The notes under the pieces are model-generated. The model saw nothing but the letters and a program-made list of their open reading frames with translations. It did not search any database and had not been told where the DNA came from. DNA of 64,000 nt from Pseudobacteriovorax antillogorgiicola (lineage in GTDB: Bacteria; Bdellovibrionota_B; Oligoflexia; Oligoflexales; CAIYRB01), in contig CAMAXT010000002.1 of assembly GCA_945862295.1 (NCBI GenBank), forward strand, positions 30,786 through 94,785, read 5' to 3'. The translations under genes and the position numbers were made by a program. Below are positions 34,915 to 44,124 of this stretch, piece after piece (within the stretch, counting starts at the first letter, position 1; every line of letters starts with the position of its first letter).

Positions 34915-35733
34915 TCACTGTGGTTGTTCGAGGGTGATAGTACTTAAGAGTTCCGGTGTGTCTGTGTCTGCCAGGATTTTGTATTGATTTATTCCTGCTA
35001 AGCCAGTCGTTATGACATGCGTTGGAGTTGTAATGACATCGAAGCAGATGTCGGTGTTTACAGCCCCGATTTCGGCGACAGCTTGCGGATCCCTAACGCT
35101 GAGAACACGGAGTCCGGACGAACCGTCACAAATGTAAGCTCTGTTTTCCTGTACACCTAGACCCCAAGGTGACGTCATAGGAAAGACGCTGAGAGCCATT
35201 GGCATTTGTAAATTTCGCACATCGAAAATTTGCAGCTCATTGATGCCGCTTGAAAACCGATCAGTCTCGGAGGAGCGAAGGGTTACATATGCTTTACCGT
35301 TTGAAACAACGACCGGATCGCGAGCGCGGAAATGGCCCGCGAAAGACAGAAACAGGGGCTCCTCTGGCACCTCGAGAGAAAGAATCATCATGCCGCTTGA
35401 GGTGCCCAAAAAAATATTATTTCCAACTGGATGAATTGTTTCTGGCTGATTTAGGTCAAGTATTAAGCGCGATTTAAACGAAGGGGACTCTGGATTTGCC
35501 AAGGAAAATGTATCAAAACTGTCTCGCCAGCGACTAGCCATTCTAAACGTACTATCATTCTCAGCCGGTTGACCCGCTTTCGGATCGAATTTGTTAATGA
35601 CATATAAATAGTCGCCAACGACCGCAAAACGAGCTGTCGACCCACCTACGCCGGTACCTGCCAAACCTGCTCCACCTTCGCTACAGCCGTTCGATATCAA
35701 TAAGACTAAAAGTAGTAGTAAAAATTGTTTCAT
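34915..35733 (-). CDS. LVIVD-repeat beta-propeller lipoprotein
   Basis: The 272-residue protein begins with a lipoprotein signal (ISNGC, Cys at residue 17, then SEGGAG) and a Gly-rich tether. The mature part has propeller blades with the typical order 'value, name, event': YLYVINKFDP, MMILSLEVPEEPLFL, AYVTLRS, LQIFDVRNLQMPMALSVF, AYICDGSSGLRVLSVRDPQAV. That is the LVIVD type seen in surface proteins. Its ATG overlaps the stop of the upstream gene by four bases (35730-35733), so the two are coupled and perhaps form one complex at the cell surface. Confidence 0.78.
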   Translation of the reverse strand: MKQFLLLLLVLLISNGCSEGGAGLAGTGVGGSTARFAVVGDYLYVINKFDPKAGQPAENDSTFRMASRWRDSFDTFSLANPESPSFKSRLILDLNQPETIHPVGNNIFLGTSSGMMILSLEVPEEPLFLSFAGHFRARDPVVVSNGKAYVTLRSSETDRFSSGINELQIFDVRNLQMPMALSVFPMTSPWGLGVQENRAYICDGSSGLRVLSVRDPQAVAEIGAVNTDICFDVITTPTHVITTGLAGINQYKILADTDTPELLSTITLEQPQ

Positions 35734-36689
35734 TTTTTATTCTCCTCAATTTTTTTCTCAAACGCATCGCCATCTTTTCTTTTGGTATAGCCAACGACGA
35801 TGCCACCACTCTTGGTGCATTCTTCCATCTTATGCTCGGGTACATAGACATCATCAGTTGAAAAGTCTGAGGGGGTACGCGGGGCAAAGACGTTCTCCAA
35901 TCGGTTCGCTAGTGCTGCATTGTTGCCTTGAAACTTGATCGTCAAGAGATCGACCGCACTGTCTGCGTAAAGAAGGTTGTCTTTCATGGCGATATCGGTG
36001 TTACCAGGAATCCTTATAAAGGCGACGGGAACTGGTGCTGCTGGATCTGTGTTATCAAAAACGTGGATGCCTTCGAAAGGCTCACTAACGAGTAAAAGAT
36101 TGCCATTTAGGTGAATTTTACCCGCCGTTTTAACTGTCTTTGGAACATCGATTAGAAATGCGGATCTAAACTCTTCAGCAGACATACAGATTGGCAGGTG
36201 TGTAATACTTTGGGTAGCTGGTGGACCAGCGCTAGCGACAGAAGAGGCAATGGCGAAGACTAGGCACAGAGTTTGTCGAACCCGTGACTGATCGGATTCT
36301 GCAGATAATTTTTGGGAGATCTTAAAGCAAACTGGAATCACAAACGCTATGCTCAAAAGATCTCGTCCATCAAACGTTCCGATCGACGGAAAAGAAAGTT
36401 GAAGCATCTCATAGCCAAGTGTCGACACGCTCCACATCAACCAGAATGAACTTCGGCGCGAACATGCGAGACTAAATAGTGACGCCATACAAAGAGCGTG
36501 CAACAACGTCGGAACGCTCTGCATGTAGGGAGGTACAATTCCAGAATAGCTGACACTCTTGATTACCGCATAATCTAACAATCTCGTTGGATCGTAAGCT
36601 CTGGCAACTATATAAAACATCCATCCAGTAGTAATGGCGCTAACCGCTAATGCTGCACGTACCCAGTTTGTTGAAATGACTTTGTTCAT
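35730..36689 (-). CDS. Membrane protein with periplasmic LVIVD-like blades
   Basis: The ATG at 36689 has AGGGGG upstream and gives 319 residues. The N-terminal 150 residues contain about four hydrophobic segments (AALAVSAITTGWMFYIVA; LLHALCMASLFSLAC; FWLMWSVSTLGYEMLQL; LLSIAFVIPVCF), followed by a fifth or signal-like one (LCLVFAIASSVASAG). The C-terminal half has propeller-like strands (NLLLVSEPFEGIHVFDNTD, PVPVAFIRIPGNTDIAMKDN) related in style to those of the lipoprotein downstream. A tail of Lys and Glu ends the protein. I infer an inner-membrane anchor with a periplasmic sensor or binding part. Confidence 0.7.
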   Translation of the reverse strand: MNKVISTNWVRAALAVSAITTGWMFYIVARAYDPTRLLDYAVIKSVSYSGIVPPYMQSVPTLLHALCMASLFSLACSRRSSFWLMWSVSTLGYEMLQLSFPSIGTFDGRDLLSIAFVIPVCFKISQKLSAESDQSRVRQTLCLVFAIASSVASAGPPATQSITHLPICMSAEEFRSAFLIDVPKTVKTAGKIHLNGNLLLVSEPFEGIHVFDNTDPAAPVPVAFIRIPGNTDIAMKDNLLYADSAVDLLTIKFQGNNAALANRLENVFAPRTPSDFSTDDVYVPEHKMEECTKSGGIVVGYTKRKDGDAFEKKIEENKK

Positions 36690-36906
36690 TGGCACCCCCT
36701 GAATACTAACTAAGACGTAGGAGATATCGATTTGCCGCAGAAAAATATTTGGCTGATTTTACTAGTCATTTAGATGGGTTTCCTAATTTAACCAATTTCA
36801 GCAGTTAATTTAGGTAAAACCCTAATTTTACAGAGTACTAACTCTTAAATCTCATGAAACAGCATAGCAATTCCGACAAGATTACGAACTTTTTTGGAGA
36901 AACGAC

Positions 36907-38236
36907 TTGAAAACCTACCTAAAGCATTTTGGAATTGCGGGTATCTGCTTGATCACGTTTGCGAGATGCGGACTTCTGAAACCTGCTGAAAATTCTCAAG
37001 AGAGTGAGGAGAGTAAAGAGAAATCGACAATCTCTGTTTTAGATCAGAACGGGTTTGCACTTGAAAATTACAATTAGGCTAACTGGGGGTTTAGATTAAG
37101 TACTGATGTCATAAGCATCTATGACCGTGATGCAATGGTAGCCGAATCAGTCGGTGCTAAACAGCCTGAGGCAGCGCCTTCTTCTGCGCCAAGCGTCGAG
37201 GGAGCAACACCAGTCCCATCTACTGCTGAAGACGGACTCTCAGAACCGTCTAGTTGTTGCGGCTAGTTCTGCCGGAACCGATTCCACATACTCAATCTTA
37301 GTGGGGCGCTTTCTTCCAGACAACTCACTCGATACAACATTTGGCGTTGGGGGATATGCAGAACTAAAAAGTATCCCAGGCATCAGCGAAGGATTCGGCG
37401 TCCAAATCGACGAAATCAACAAACGTATCCTAGTGTCAGCATCACAGTCCAACACCGCGAATGGTGGTGGTAGTGGAATCATTGTTGCCCTCGATCTCAC
37501 CGGAAAAATCGATGCAACATGGGGTAGCAAAGGTATTGTATCGCTACCAGAATCTTGGAATCATTCTGCCTTTGATCTCGATAGCGAAGGCCGGATTTAT
37601 ACATTTCCAAAAACGGGTCACGTCTCGAGGTATACGACCGCAGGAATACTCGACACTACTTTCGGCACTGATGGTAGTTATGCTTTTGACTCTTTAACGT
37701 TCACAAACGGCATCGATCTTAAAGTTAGCCAAGACAAATTGTATATTTTAGCAGCCACCGGGCATTGGAAAGACAGCGATCTTTTCATCGTCGATATCAA
37801 AGCTAAAACCTCTAAAAGGACGACGTTTGGAAAAATAACCGACGGTGGGTCAATCTACCCTGAATCCATCGACGCCGACCACGGCCGAGTCATGATTGTC
37901 GGTCGACGCATCGATGCTGCCCATAAGGATGGTTACTTCATCGCAGCGTTTAATGCCGATGGAGCTGTCGATGCTAATTTTGGCGCTGGTGGCATGATCG
38001 AAACCCAAGAAGGAAGCCTTGCTTCGTCAGTCATTATCGAATCACCGACTAGCTACCTGGTATCTGGATACTTTGGCGTTCGACGTTACGACGCGACTGG
38101 CGGCATCGTTAAAGACATCATGGGTAAAACATACTTTTCGGCCGATTCAATAAGCATTGGAACAGACGGCTCACTAGCAGGAGCATCTGTTGCTCACGGC
38201 GGAGCTGATATCTTCCGCATCAAACCAGGATACTAA
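36907..38236 (+). pseudogene. Delta-60-repeat lipoprotein gene broken by a stop and a frameshift
   Basis: A TTG at 36907 with GGAG upstream starts a lipoprotein signal (LITFARC, Cys at residue 21) and 56 residues that stop at TAG 37075-37077. The same frame then continues with coding-like sequence (ANWGFRLSTDVISIYDRD, a Pro/Ser/Ala linker) to a TAG at 37264-37266. From about 37240 the reading moves to another frame, which encodes 330 residues of delta-60 type propeller repeats (SLDTTFGVGGYAELK, ILDTTFGTDGSYAF, AVDANFGAGGMIET) to 38236. The parts together make one anchored propeller of about 440 residues, so the gene carries one nonsense and one frameshift lesion. Confidence 0.75.
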
Positions 38237-38255
38237 GCTTAGGTCTTAGATTTAA

Positions 38256-38289
38256 AAGACGCCGCAGAATGCAAATTCTGCGGCGTCTT
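38256..38289. terminator. Hairpin after the delta-60-repeat gene
   Basis: AAGACGCCGCAGAAT (38256-38270) pairs perfectly with ATTCTGCGGCGTCTT (38275-38289) around a four-base loop. The following T run is weak, so it may be a terminator of reduced strength. Confidence 0.65.
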
Positions 38290-38442
38290 CGTTTGTATGC
38301 CTGGGAAAGACAAGGATATTTATATTTTTTAAGCAAATGTCAAAATAAGCTTCCCGTAAGAAAATAGCGAAAATACGCTTACAGTTATAAACTAGAATAA
38401 ACAAATTTGATCCAGTTTCGCAGCATCCCAGGAGACCTATCT

Positions 38443-39270
38443 GTGCGATCTTTGAACTTCATCACCGTCCTAGTAGCAGGATTGAGTTTTTTAGCCTGTA
38501 GCTCCGTCGATCTTGGCGGCAAGGACGGCGGCGACGCTGCGCCGACGACATTCAAAGGACAACTATCTGGCGATTGGAGCGGCCACCTCATCAATAAGAC
38601 GGTGTCCGATGGCAGTAGCTTGCGTGAGAGCAGTATCAATGCTGAATTCAAGTTTAAAAACGATACCGAAGGCACATTTATTTTTACGATTCCAACAGTT
38701 GAAAATGCAACAGCACGCGGATCATTCGCAGATTTCGCGGGCAAGAGTTTGCATCTGACAATCGACAAGTCATCGATCTCGACTTTGGGTGCAGCAGCAT
38801 CATCGACAAGTGTCAATTACACGATCATTGGTAGTAGCATGGAGCTTTCTAATGACAGGATCTCACTACAATTGATCAAAGGTAAGAAAACAGCTCCAAC
38901 GCCAGGAGGTGATGACTCTGATGAAAATAAACCTGCTGACGATTTAGTTGGTGCATGGGAGTGTAAAGATGGCTCTGGTAACACATGGAATATCGTAACT
39001 AAATCACGAACTGAGTTTTTCGCAGAAGTCATTGGTAATTCCAGTGCCCCAGCAATCTGGCTTGGCGGTGGTATGACCATTTCTACGGCAGCTGAGACCG
39101 GTACGCGCGCCACGGCATCCGTTATCAACAGCAGTAACACCACTTACGTCGGTATGCGCTTTTTCTTTACCTTTAAGTCGGCCGAAGCCATAACTGTCGA
39201 ACGCCTGAAATCAAAAGATGATTCCGACGATGCGGTTGAAGATACGTTTGATTGTGCTCGGAAAAAGTAG
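38443..39270 (+). CDS. Putative lipoprotein with repeated all-beta domain
   Basis: The GTG at 38443, with AGGAGA 7 bases upstream, gives 275 residues. The lipobox is SFLAC with Cys at residue 19. The mature part appears to be two related beta domains: residues 45-145 (LSGDWSGHLIN...) and 170-275 (LVGAWECKDGSGNTWNIV...), joined by a charged linker (GGDDSDENKPADD). Such 'G-x-W' openings are common in lipocalin-like lipoproteins. Its last 27 codons and the sequence after the stop are duplicated at 40599-40734 (see repeats). The function is not known. Confidence 0.72.
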   Translation: MRSLNFITVLVAGLSFLACSSVDLGGKDGGDAAPTTFKGQLSGDWSGHLINKTVSDGSSLRESSINAEFKFKNDTEGTFIFTIPTVENATARGSFADFAGKSLHLTIDKSSISTLGAAASSTSVNYTIIGSSMELSNDRISLQLIKGKKTAPTPGGDDSDENKPADDLVGAWECKDGSGNTWNIVTKSRTEFFAEVIGNSSAPAIWLGGGMTISTAAETGTRATASVINSSNTTYVGMRFFFTFKSAEAITVERLKSKDDSDDAVEDTFDCARKK

Positions 39271-39326
39271 CGGCAAAGCATTATCAAGATGACTTAGTCG
39301 TGCAAGATCTACTCCGTCGAATTCAA
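39191..39326 (+). repeat. Direct repeat, copy 1 (3' end of lipoprotein gene)
   Basis: This 136-base segment contains the last 27 codons of the lipoprotein gene and about 56 bases beyond the stop. It is repeated 1,408 bases downstream. The first 86 bases (39191-39276) are identical in both copies; the rest has around a dozen differences. Confidence 0.92.
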
Positions 39327-39970
39327 GAATTGCCTTTCATCATATATCCGGGAATTGTTGGATTTGGAGTTTCACCAGCGGAGGCTGGTAAGTTATTATG
39401 CTTGCAAGCTGAATCAATCCTCCCTCGCCGCCATTGATTAGGCGGTGGAAAACTGTCCCGCTAGTTCCTTCTCTCGTCTGAATTCTACTTTATCACCCTC
39501 ATTTTGTAGTGTTTACCAATATTCAAACATAGCTTCGCCCAGCTGTGCTCAATCCTCACAGTCCACGTATCGATACTCGCTACCCAAGGTTATTAGTTTA
39601 CCAGCATGTCCTGCTGGTGTTATGGATGGCGGGTCGGGCTCTATCTTTAGAGCTATTAGCATCAATGCAATATGGGGCTTGGTATCGACACGTTCCTATT
39701 GATCTGGGTTTAAACGTTTCAAACAAGTCGGGCAGCGCGTTACATCTATTTTAAACGCTGGCGTCGCCTGCGAAAGTACTGAAGATCCCCTGGCGGACTT
39801 TTGCGCTGCCGCATTTAGAAAAGAAGACCAGCGGAAACGCCTAATTCTCGAAGACTCGGAAGAACAATTCACCCAATATTTAATCACCGTTCCGACTCCG
39901 ATAGCTTCGACTATTCGTTTAGCGAGGAATGGCCAATAGCAAGTTCGTTTTACTTTCAAAAAATATCTAC
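39271..39970. other. Degraded region inside the repeat-bounded cassette
   Basis: Over 700 bases lack a gene. The only frame with coding character is plus-strand 39708-39938, open after a TGA, with acidic/basic sequence such as FRKEDQRKRLILEDSEEQF and ending VPTPIASTIRLARNGQ; it has no start codon. A minus-strand frame at 39696-39959 ends with a CPTC motif but reads like an antisense shadow. I take the region as gene debris. Confidence 0.4.
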
Positions 39971-40231
39971 TTACTTTGCGATTAATGGAAATCGTTCAGG
40001 AGCTTCAAGAATTTCAACAGAAAGGTCGATGTCTAGATCTGGCCAGTATAATTTGCCGGTCGGGCTTAGGTTGACATTTAAAATCTGATTTATATTTGTG
40101 TTTTTAAACCAAGGGAATTTTTCATATGACATGAAATATTCTTTGCCGCGAACGAGAAGCCAAATTCCGAACCCTGATATGTTTTGTATTTCAATTTCCG
40201 AAATATTCTTGCCATCGACGCTTGAATTCAT
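39971..40231 (-). CDS. DUF2442-like protein, partner of the DUF4160 protein
   Basis: I chose the ATG at 40231, nine bases after GGAGG, giving 86 residues. The strands FGIWLLVRGKEYFMSYEKFPWF and then LNVNLSPTGKLYWPDLDIDLSVE match the DUF2442 pattern, where a short beta domain ends in 'W-P-x-L-D-I-D'. Genes of this type are often found directly after a DUF4160 gene, as here, with which this one overlaps by about 40 bases. The pair has been suggested to act as a toxin-antitoxin-like module, but the activity is not established. It lies inside a segment framed by direct repeats. Confidence 0.72.
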   Translation of the reverse strand: MNSSVDGKNISEIEIQNISGFGIWLLVRGKEYFMSYEKFPWFKNTNINQILNVNLSPTGKLYWPDLDIDLSVEILEAPERFPLIAK

Positions 40232-40430
40232 CTGCATGGTCCTCCACAGTTTTCTGAATCTCAATAAGATCTTTTCTTTTGAATCCCGCGTAATCTGCAA
40301 GTGCCACAGTGGGTTCCAACCAAAACTTGGCTTCGCCATCTGGCGAGGACACATGCACGTGCATCCGAGGCTCCTCTCGCGAAAAGAAGAAGAAACGCCT
40401 ATTTCCTTCTCTGTATATTGTTGGACTCAA
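40191..40430 (-). CDS. DUF4160-family protein
   Basis: The TTG at 40430 has GGAGG nine bases upstream and starts the protein at SPTIYREGNRRFFFFSREE, which is the family N-terminus. HVHVSSPDGEAKFWLEP follows with the conserved His pair (E..PRMHVHV), then ALADYAGFKRKDLIEIQKTV and the C-terminal RRWQEYFG. The 79 residues make up a complete DUF4160 domain. It overlaps the DUF2442 gene downstream and so is its operon partner. This is a likely accessory, horizontally moved pair given its place between direct repeats. Confidence 0.82.
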   Translation of the reverse strand: MSPTIYREGNRRFFFFSREEPRMHVHVSSPDGEAKFWLEPTVALADYAGFKRKDLIEIQKTVEDHADEFKRRWQEYFGN

Positions 40431-40735
40431 ATCAAAAATCCTCCAGAGGTCATCATAGCACAATGTTGAACCAGGAAAAAAGCATGATCTAGGTTTGAGA
40501 ACCTAAGCTACGGGCCCAGCTTGCATTTAGTCAAGTGGACTAGCTTCCTGCAATACCTTTAAACTTGGCCTTAGGGGGATACACGTCGAAACCGGCAGTA
40601 ACTGTCGAACGCCTGAAATCAAAAGATGATTCCGACGATGCGGTTGAAGATACGTTTGATTGTGCTCGGAAAAAGTAGCGGCAAGACGTTTTCAAGATGA
40701 CTTAGTCACGCAGTATCGACTCCATCGAATTCAGA
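40431..40735. other. Short region holding the second direct repeat and cassette edge
   Basis: This 305-base stretch lies between the DUF4160 gene and ltaE. Its right part (40599-40734) is the second copy of the direct repeat, ending one base before the ltaE stop codon. The left part (40431-40598) should hold the promoter of the DUF4160/DUF2442 pair, but I see no clear -35/-10 boxes. Confidence 0.5.
40599..40734 (+). repeat. Direct repeat, copy 2
   Basis: This copy matches 39191-39326 and directly abuts the convergent ltaE gene. It carries a displaced 3' end of the lipoprotein gene (27 codons and TAG at about 40676-40678) without its 5' part. It may mark the original junction of lipoprotein gene and ltaE before the cassette entered. 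Confidence 0.92.
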
Positions 40736-41755
40736 TCAAAAACTTCGCATGACATCCAAGACTCGGTCGACCGCCACGCGGTCTATGCCGCAGTGGGTCA
40801 CTAAACGCATTTTTCCGTCGTGAGGTGACCCCACCTTTATATTTTCGTGTGCAAATGCAGACATCATCTTTTCTATCGAAATGCGCGCAGGTACTTTGAA
40901 CCAGACCATATTTATTTGAACACTTTCTAAATCTAGCTCATACCCAGGAATTTTCGAAATCTCTTTCGCTAGATAAAGTGCGTTCTCGTGGTCTTCGCCT
41001 AATCTGAGAGTCATTTCTTTCAAAGCAAGAATTCCCGGGGCAGCTAATACTCCTGCCTGGCGCCAGCCACCACCATGCATTTTACGGTTATAACGGGCTT
41101 TATCAACAAAAGCAGAAGTTCCCGTCAGAATAGATCCAACAGGAGCGGCCAAACCTTTTGAGAGGCAAAACATTACGGTATCAGCAAAGCGAGCAATGTT
41201 TCTTACGTCGCATTTCAGATGGGTAGCCGCATTGAATATTCTGGCACCATCGAGATGCACTGGGACATGATGCTTCTGAGCGACGGCGTGACTGCGCTTC
41301 ATAATATCCAATGGAATGACTCGTCCGTTACTATGTGCGTTCTCAAGACAGATTAAGCCTGTTCGTGGTGCGTGAATGTCCGTCCCAACTCGGATGCGAG
41401 CTTCTATCTCTTTTGGATCAAGAATGCCCTTATTGCCCGCAATCGCTCTGATTTGAACGCCACTTATAGCCGCAGCTGCACCGTTTTCATGCCAGACTAT
41501 GTGAGACTCTTCGCCAATAATTACTTCGTCGCTGCGTTGACAGTGCGTGAATATCGCAAGTTGATTTCCAAAAGTTCCAGTTGGAATGAATAAGGCTTTT
41601 TCCTTGCCAAGCATTTTAGCGGCAAGCAATTCTAGCTCATTAACGGTGGGATCATCTCCATAAACATCGTCACCTACTTGCGCGGTTGCCATCGCTTGTC
41701 TCATAGCAAAGGTTGGCTGAGTGACAGTGTCGCTGCGCATATCGATCAATTTCAT
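40736..41755 (-). CDS. ltaE: Low-specificity L-threonine aldolase
   Basis: This PLP enzyme splits L-threonine or allo-threonine into glycine and acetaldehyde in the cytoplasm. The 339-residue length is standard. Family motifs are the N-terminal DMRSDTVTQPT, GDDVYGDDPTVNELE, the substrate loop around HIVWHENGAAA, the cofactor Asp in VHLDGARIFNAA, and the PLP Lys in CLSKGLAAPVGS. The gene follows the Omp85-family gene in the same direction with a 15-base gap, though a functional link is not evident. Confidence 0.95.
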   Translation of the reverse strand: MKLIDMRSDTVTQPTFAMRQAMATAQVGDDVYGDDPTVNELELLAAKMLGKEKALFIPTGTFGNQLAIFTHCQRSDEVIIGEESHIVWHENGAAAAISGVQIRAIAGNKGILDPKEIEARIRVGTDIHAPRTGLICLENAHSNGRVIPLDIMKRSHAVAQKHHVPVHLDGARIFNAATHLKCDVRNIARFADTVMFCLSKGLAAPVGSILTGTSAFVDKARYNRKMHGGGWRQAGVLAAPGILALKEMTLRLGEDHENALYLAKEISKIPGYELDLESVQINMVWFKVPARISIEKMMSAFAHENIKVGSPHDGKMRLVTHCGIDRVAVDRVLDVMRSF

Positions 41756-41770
41756 TTGAGTCTCCCGAAG

Positions 41771-43120
41771 TTACAGCGGTCGGAACGGGTCGAAGAATTG
41801 GTTCATGCCGGCGGTAAATCCTCTGGTACCAGAGCCATCGGTACTAACTGCATAATCAATTCGAAGTATAAGTCTGTAAACCTGAGGTACCGCAAAGCGC
41901 ACTCCCAAACCCGCAGAAGACCTAACGCGGTCAGAAAGAGTGTCCCAATCATTGTCAGTGTTGCCAGCATCAGCAAACACCACCGGCTGAAGCCAAAGGT
42001 ATTTTCTTTTCATCGTGACTTTTCGCAATTCAAAGTTGAAAAAAGCAAACCTAGTACCGTGTGCAATGCCGTCTGGCAGGCCGCGCACCGAATCAAAACC
42101 ACCGAGAAAGTATTGGGTAGAAGGCGCGTTGAGTGTGGCCTGGCCTAAGAACAAGTGGCTGGCAGCGTTGATGCCGAACGGAGCCATGCGAAAATAGAAC
42201 CCGTCAAACTCTGCAAGGCTGTAATTCTTACCCGCAGATATATTCGGTCCAAGCCTCAGTTTTGTTCGCAGGCCGTCCATCTCAATCTGATTAATATCAA
42301 CGTCATCATAAACCAAGGTCGCTAAAAGACGGGTTTGCCTTTTATTTTTCGAAAGATCTAGATCCTTCGGTACTTTCTCCGTACCGGTGTACTCTGGGTC
42401 AGGCTTAAATGTCGGCGTTCTATCATTAAAAAACTCTAGATCGAGACCGTACCGCCATGCAAACGTAGCTTTCGAAGTAAAATCCCTGGTAAAAGGCGTA
42501 CTGGCGATAAATCTAGCGAGTGTCGCGTCTGTTTCTAAGATTCCTGTTTCAGTGCCTTGATCATCGAAGAACTGCCGCACTCTAATTTCTCGCCAGTATT
42601 CTGCACCAAAGAAATTTCTGCCACCACTGTTACGCGGATCGCGGCCAAATACTACGAAGCCTGGTGGAGCGTTGCCATACTTACGCATCTCACCGCCCGC
42701 CGTTAACAAACGACCAAGAACGTTGATGTCGTAGACACCAACCACTGTCAGTGGTGTACCTCCTCCGTAATCGCCACGCAAAACTGGAATAGTCGTCCAT
42801 TTTTCATCAACTTGAATCCAGAGCGAGAATTCTTCCAGTTTGTCAGTTTTGGGTTCTACAGCTAATTTCACATCGCTAAAGATACCGGTGGTCTGTAATC
42901 GCCGCTGCAGGCGAATGATTTCAGGTCGAGTGAGTTTTTCTGGAAGACTGATTCCAATGTATGACCTAAGCCAAGCCTCATTGGTTCGGTGCAGGCCGGT
43001 CAATTTTAACTCGACAATATTTAAACTAGGTTCGAAGGATGCTAAAGCGTCACTACTTACGTGCTGAGGCTCTGCTCGCGCAATAGTTGCTATCAGGCAA
43101 AAACCCACCAGGAAACCCAA
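41771..43120 (-). CDS. Omp85-family outer-membrane protein (BamA/TamA-like, one POTRA)
   Basis: The 449-residue product has a signal peptide ending ARAEP (about residue 17), a single POTRA-like domain (about residues 33-105, VELKLTGLHRTNEAWLRSYI to FSLWIQVDEKW), and a barrel domain. The barrel contains the Omp85 lid motif V-R-G in FDSVRGLPDG and an FADAG strand. It is shorter than BamA (five POTRA domains), so it is more like the patatin-linked, FhaC-like or TamA-like small members. The TTG start at 43120 lacks a clear ribosome-binding site, and the frame is open a little further upstream. It closely follows hldD and could be translated with it. Confidence 0.85.
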   Translation of the reverse strand: MGFLVGFCLIATIARAEPQHVSSDALASFEPSLNIVELKLTGLHRTNEAWLRSYIGISLPEKLTRPEIIRLQRRLQTTGIFSDVKLAVEPKTDKLEEFSLWIQVDEKWTTIPVLRGDYGGGTPLTVVGVYDINVLGRLLTAGGEMRKYGNAPPGFVVFGRDPRNSGGRNFFGAEYWREIRVRQFFDDQGTETGILETDATLARFIASTPFTRDFTSKATFAWRYGLDLEFFNDRTPTFKPDPEYTGTEKVPKDLDLSKNKRQTRLLATLVYDDVDINQIEMDGLRTKLRLGPNISAGKNYSLAEFDGFYFRMAPFGINAASHLFLGQATLNAPSTQYFLGGFDSVRGLPDGIAHGTRFAFFNFELRKVTMKRKYLWLQPVVFADAGNTDNDWDTLSDRVRSSAGLGVRFAVPQVYRLILRIDYAVSTDGSGTRGFTAGMNQFFDPFRPL

Positions 43121-43137
43121 AAGATGTTTAGAAAAGA

Positions 43138-44124
43138 TCAGAGAAATGGGTCGTCCTTCATCAGGTATTGACCTACATACTCGGCCACACCAGCTTCTAT
43201 AGTCGTCATCGGCTTTTTGTATCCACCTTCTTCTCTTAAACGAGAGAGATCTGCCTTGGTGTAATACTGGTATTGGTTAATTAGGCTTGGCGGCATTTCG
43301 ACAAATAGAAGTTCACCTTCAGGCTTACCCGCTGCTTTAAATGTCGCACGAGCAAGATCAGTAAAGGTTCGCGCTTCGCCAGAACCAACATTATAAATTC
43401 CCGATGAATGCTCACCGCCATGTTCAAGAAAATGCCACATGACATCGACACAGTCTTTTACATAAACAAAGTCGCGTTTTTGCTCACCATGTCTGTAGTC
43501 TTCTTTATAAGACTTAAAGAGTTTAATCACTCCAGACTCTCTCACTTGCGGCAACCATTGATAAACAACACTCGACTGACTGCCTTTATGAAATTCTTGC
43601 GGACCATAGACGTTAAAAAATTTCAGCCCAGCCCACACCGGTGGTCTTTTGGTCTGACGCATCACCCATTGATCGAATTTTTGCTTACTGAATCCGTACG
43701 GATTCAACGGTTTTAGATATTGGATCTTTTCTAGATCATCTTCAAATCCCATTTCACCTGCACCGTAGGTAGCAGCGGACGATGCGTAGATATAGGGGAT
43801 TTGATATTCGGAACAGAAGTTCCAAAGCCAGATAGAATAGTTAAGATTGTTGGAAACCAGATAGTCGACGTCGGTTTGTGTTGTCGTCGAACAAGCACCC
43901 ATGTGAATCACTGCATCGACATTTGCTCTAGGGCCGAGATTTTCAAGAAAATTAAATAACTCATTTTTATGGATGATCGTTGAGAATTTTAGTTTGTTGA
44001 GGTTGCGCCATTTCTGGCCGTTGTCCATGTGATCGACAACAAGAATATCTTCGTGGCCGTTTTGATTCAGTTTCCAAATCATCGCACTGCCGATGAATCC
44101 AGCGCCGCCCGTAACAATAATCAT
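43138..44124 (-). CDS. hldD: ADP-L-glycero-D-manno-heptose 6-epimerase
   Basis: HldD makes ADP-L-glycero-D-manno-heptose for the inner core of LPS. The 328 residues are a short-chain-type epimerase: NAD-binding TGGAGFIGSAMIW at the N-terminus, the DHMDNGQKWRNL loop typical of HldD, HMGACSTTT, catalytic YGFSK (Tyr-x3-Lys in NPYGFSKQKFD), and FKSYKEDYRHGEQKRDFVYVKD. It is followed by the Omp85 gene 18 bases on. It supports a Gram-negative envelope with heptose-containing LPS. Confidence 0.95.
   Translation of the reverse strand: MIIVTGGAGFIGSAMIWKLNQNGHEDILVVDHMDNGQKWRNLNKLKFSTIIHKNELFNFLENLGPRANVDAVIHMGACSTTTQTDVDYLVSNNLNYSIWLWNFCSEYQIPYIYASSAATYGAGEMGFEDDLEKIQYLKPLNPYGFSKQKFDQWVMRQTKRPPVWAGLKFFNVYGPQEFHKGSQSSVVYQWLPQVRESGVIKLFKSYKEDYRHGEQKRDFVYVKDCVDVMWHFLEHGGEHSSGIYNVGSGEARTFTDLARATFKAAGKPEGELLFVEMPPSLINQYQYYTKADLSRLREEGGYKKPMTTIEAGVAEYVGQYLMKDDPFL

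Noticed and set aside
39696-39959. Minus-strand frame ending in FKIDVTRCPTC, reminiscent of the zinc end of IS91-type transposases
   Set aside because: The rest of the frame is rich in Arg, Ser, Trp and Cys, typical of an antisense shadow, and the opposite strand reads better as coding. One CxxC is not enough to call a transposase.
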